The notes under the pieces are model-generated. The model was not told the origin of the DNA. It searched no databases and was given only the letters and a program-made list of their open reading frames with translations. Source: Gammaproteobacteria bacterium (GTDB taxonomy: Bacteria > Pseudomonadota > Gammaproteobacteria > Arenicellales > Spongiicolonaceae). From it: a stretch of 7,015 bases of DNA. The stretch covers positions 1 to 7,015 of the forward strand of contig RKSH01000169.1 of NCBI GenBank assembly GCA_007570945.1. Reading direction: 5' to 3'. A program made the translations under genes and the position numbers. Within the stretch, counting starts at the first letter, position 1, and each line of letters starts with the position of its first letter. This document shows, piece after piece, positions 6,192 to 7,015 of this stretch.

Positions 6192-7015
6192 ATGCAATTT
6201 CACCTGGCCATCAATCTGGAGCGCATGAACGGCGAGTCGCGCATGAGCGATGTGGCGCGCCACACCCTTGCCATGGTGCAAATGGCCGAGGCGGGCGGAT
6301 TCCACACGGCGTGGGCGGCGGAACACCATGCGCTGGAGATGACCATCGCGCCCAATCCCTTTCAGATTTTAACCTGGTGGGCGATGCACACCGAAAAAAT
6401 CCGCCTGGGCAGCGCGGTGGCGGTGGCGGCGTACTGGCATCCCATTAACCTCGCCGGTGAGGCCGCCTTCACCGACCTCCTCAGCGGCGGGCGGCTGGAA
6501 TTCGGCATCGGCTCCGGCGCCTACCAGCGCGAATTTGACCGCATGCATCCGGGGCTGAAACAGTCCGACGGCTGGCGTTATGTGCACGAAATGCTGCCGG
6601 CGGTGAAGGCGCTGTGGGCCGGCGACTATGAACATCACGGCGAGTTTTGGTCGTTCCCGGTTTCCACCTCGGTGCCGAAGCCGCTGCAAAAACCGCACCC
6701 GCCCATCTGGCTGGCGGCGCGCGCGCCGGTCACTTTCAACCACGCCGTGCAAAACGGCTGCCACATCGTGTCGTGGCCGCTGACCCGTCCCATGGCCGAG
6801 GTGGAATTGTATAAGGCCCGGCTGGAGGAGGCGGTGCAGGCCAATCCCGGCTGTGCGCGCCCGACTTTTGCCGTGATGCGCCACACCGCGGTCTATGAGG
6901 ACAAAAATGAATGGGAGATTCCGGTGAAGGCGGTGCAGCGCGCGCTGGGGCAGTTTGAAAATTTGTTCCGCAACTTGGGCGACGTGGTCAACGGCTTCCC
7001 CAAGGAGATTCCCCT
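6192..7015 (+). CDS. Luciferase-like (LLM class) flavin-dependent monooxygenase, 5' part
   Basis: The frame starts at ATG 6192, two bases after the aldehyde dehydrogenase stop, and stays open to the edge; 274 residues are visible of a family usually about 330-400 long. It reads as a bacterial-luciferase TIM barrel: MQFHLAINLE (strand 1), MAEAGGFHTAWAAEHHA (about 31-47, with the family's AEHH), IRLGSAVAVAAYWHPINLAGE (70-90), then DLLSGGRLEFGIGSGAYQREFDRM (95-118, the flavin-phosphate GxGSG region). PHPPIWLAARAP marks a later strand. Such enzymes use reduced FMN and oxygen to oxygenate aldehydes, ketones or other small molecules. They need a separate flavin reductase, which may lie beyond the window. 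Tight spacing implies translational coupling with the upstream gene. It is not RutA-like at the N-terminus. Confidence 0.92.
   Translation, partial: MQFHLAINLERMNGESRMSDVARHTLAMVQMAEAGGFHTAWAAEHHALEMTIAPNPFQILTWWAMHTEKIRLGSAVAVAAYWHPINLAGEAAFTDLLSGGRLEFGIGSGAYQREFDRMHPGLKQSDGWRYVHEMLPAVKALWAGDYEHHGEFWSFPVSTSVPKPLQKPHPPIWLAARAPVTFNHAVQNGCHIVSWPLTRPMAEVELYKARLEEAVQANPGCARPTFAVMRHTAVYEDKNEWEIPVKAVQRALGQFENLFRNLGDVVNGFPKEIP

Overview
The window looks like high-GC chromosomal DNA from a gammaproteobacterium. The best evidence is the three ATP synthase F0 proteins. Subunit a begins MASPNPTPSEYI, subunit b begins MNINLTLIGQ, and subunit c carries the RQPE loop and a MGLVDAIP helix. All three read like E. 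coli-type a, b and c, and subunit b even has the E. coli length of 156 residues. Marine or symbiotic origin is possible but cannot be shown from this sequence.

Layout. (1) 1-1608, plus strand: the 3' end of a large surface-protein gene. It has Calx-beta-like repeats followed by an autotransporter-type outer-membrane beta-barrel ending in Trp-Arg-Phe. (2) 1609-2127: a 519-bp gap between convergent genes. Its right half holds two minus-strand micro-ORFs that share a diverged motif (VAYxxYIxxSxRVxIH), plus hairpins that may act as terminators. (3) 2128-3740, minus strand: atpB-atpE-atpF, a compact F0-only operon. atpI does not precede it, and atpH/atpA/atpG/atpD/atpC do not follow it. (4) 3741-3887: a short divergent promoter region in which a -10-like hexamer lies 6-7 nt from each start codon and no Shine-Dalgarno is evident. 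(5) 3888-7015, plus strand: a tight catabolic operon of an alpha/beta hydrolase, an NAD-type aldehyde dehydrogenase, and a luciferase-like flavin monooxygenase that runs off the right edge.

How it works together. The F0 genes make the membrane proton channel of ATP synthase, and the F1 head must be encoded elsewhere. The plus-strand operon combines an oxygenating flavoenzyme, a hydrolase and an aldehyde-oxidising enzyme. That fits stepwise breakdown of a small organic compound, for example oxygenation, then ester or lactone cleavage, then aldehyde oxidation, but the substrate cannot be read from the sequence.

The most unusual parts are the repeated micro-ORFs, one of which starts one base after the atpF stop, and the isolation of the F0 genes from F1. 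No tRNA, rRNA, CRISPR array or intact insertion sequence was seen.
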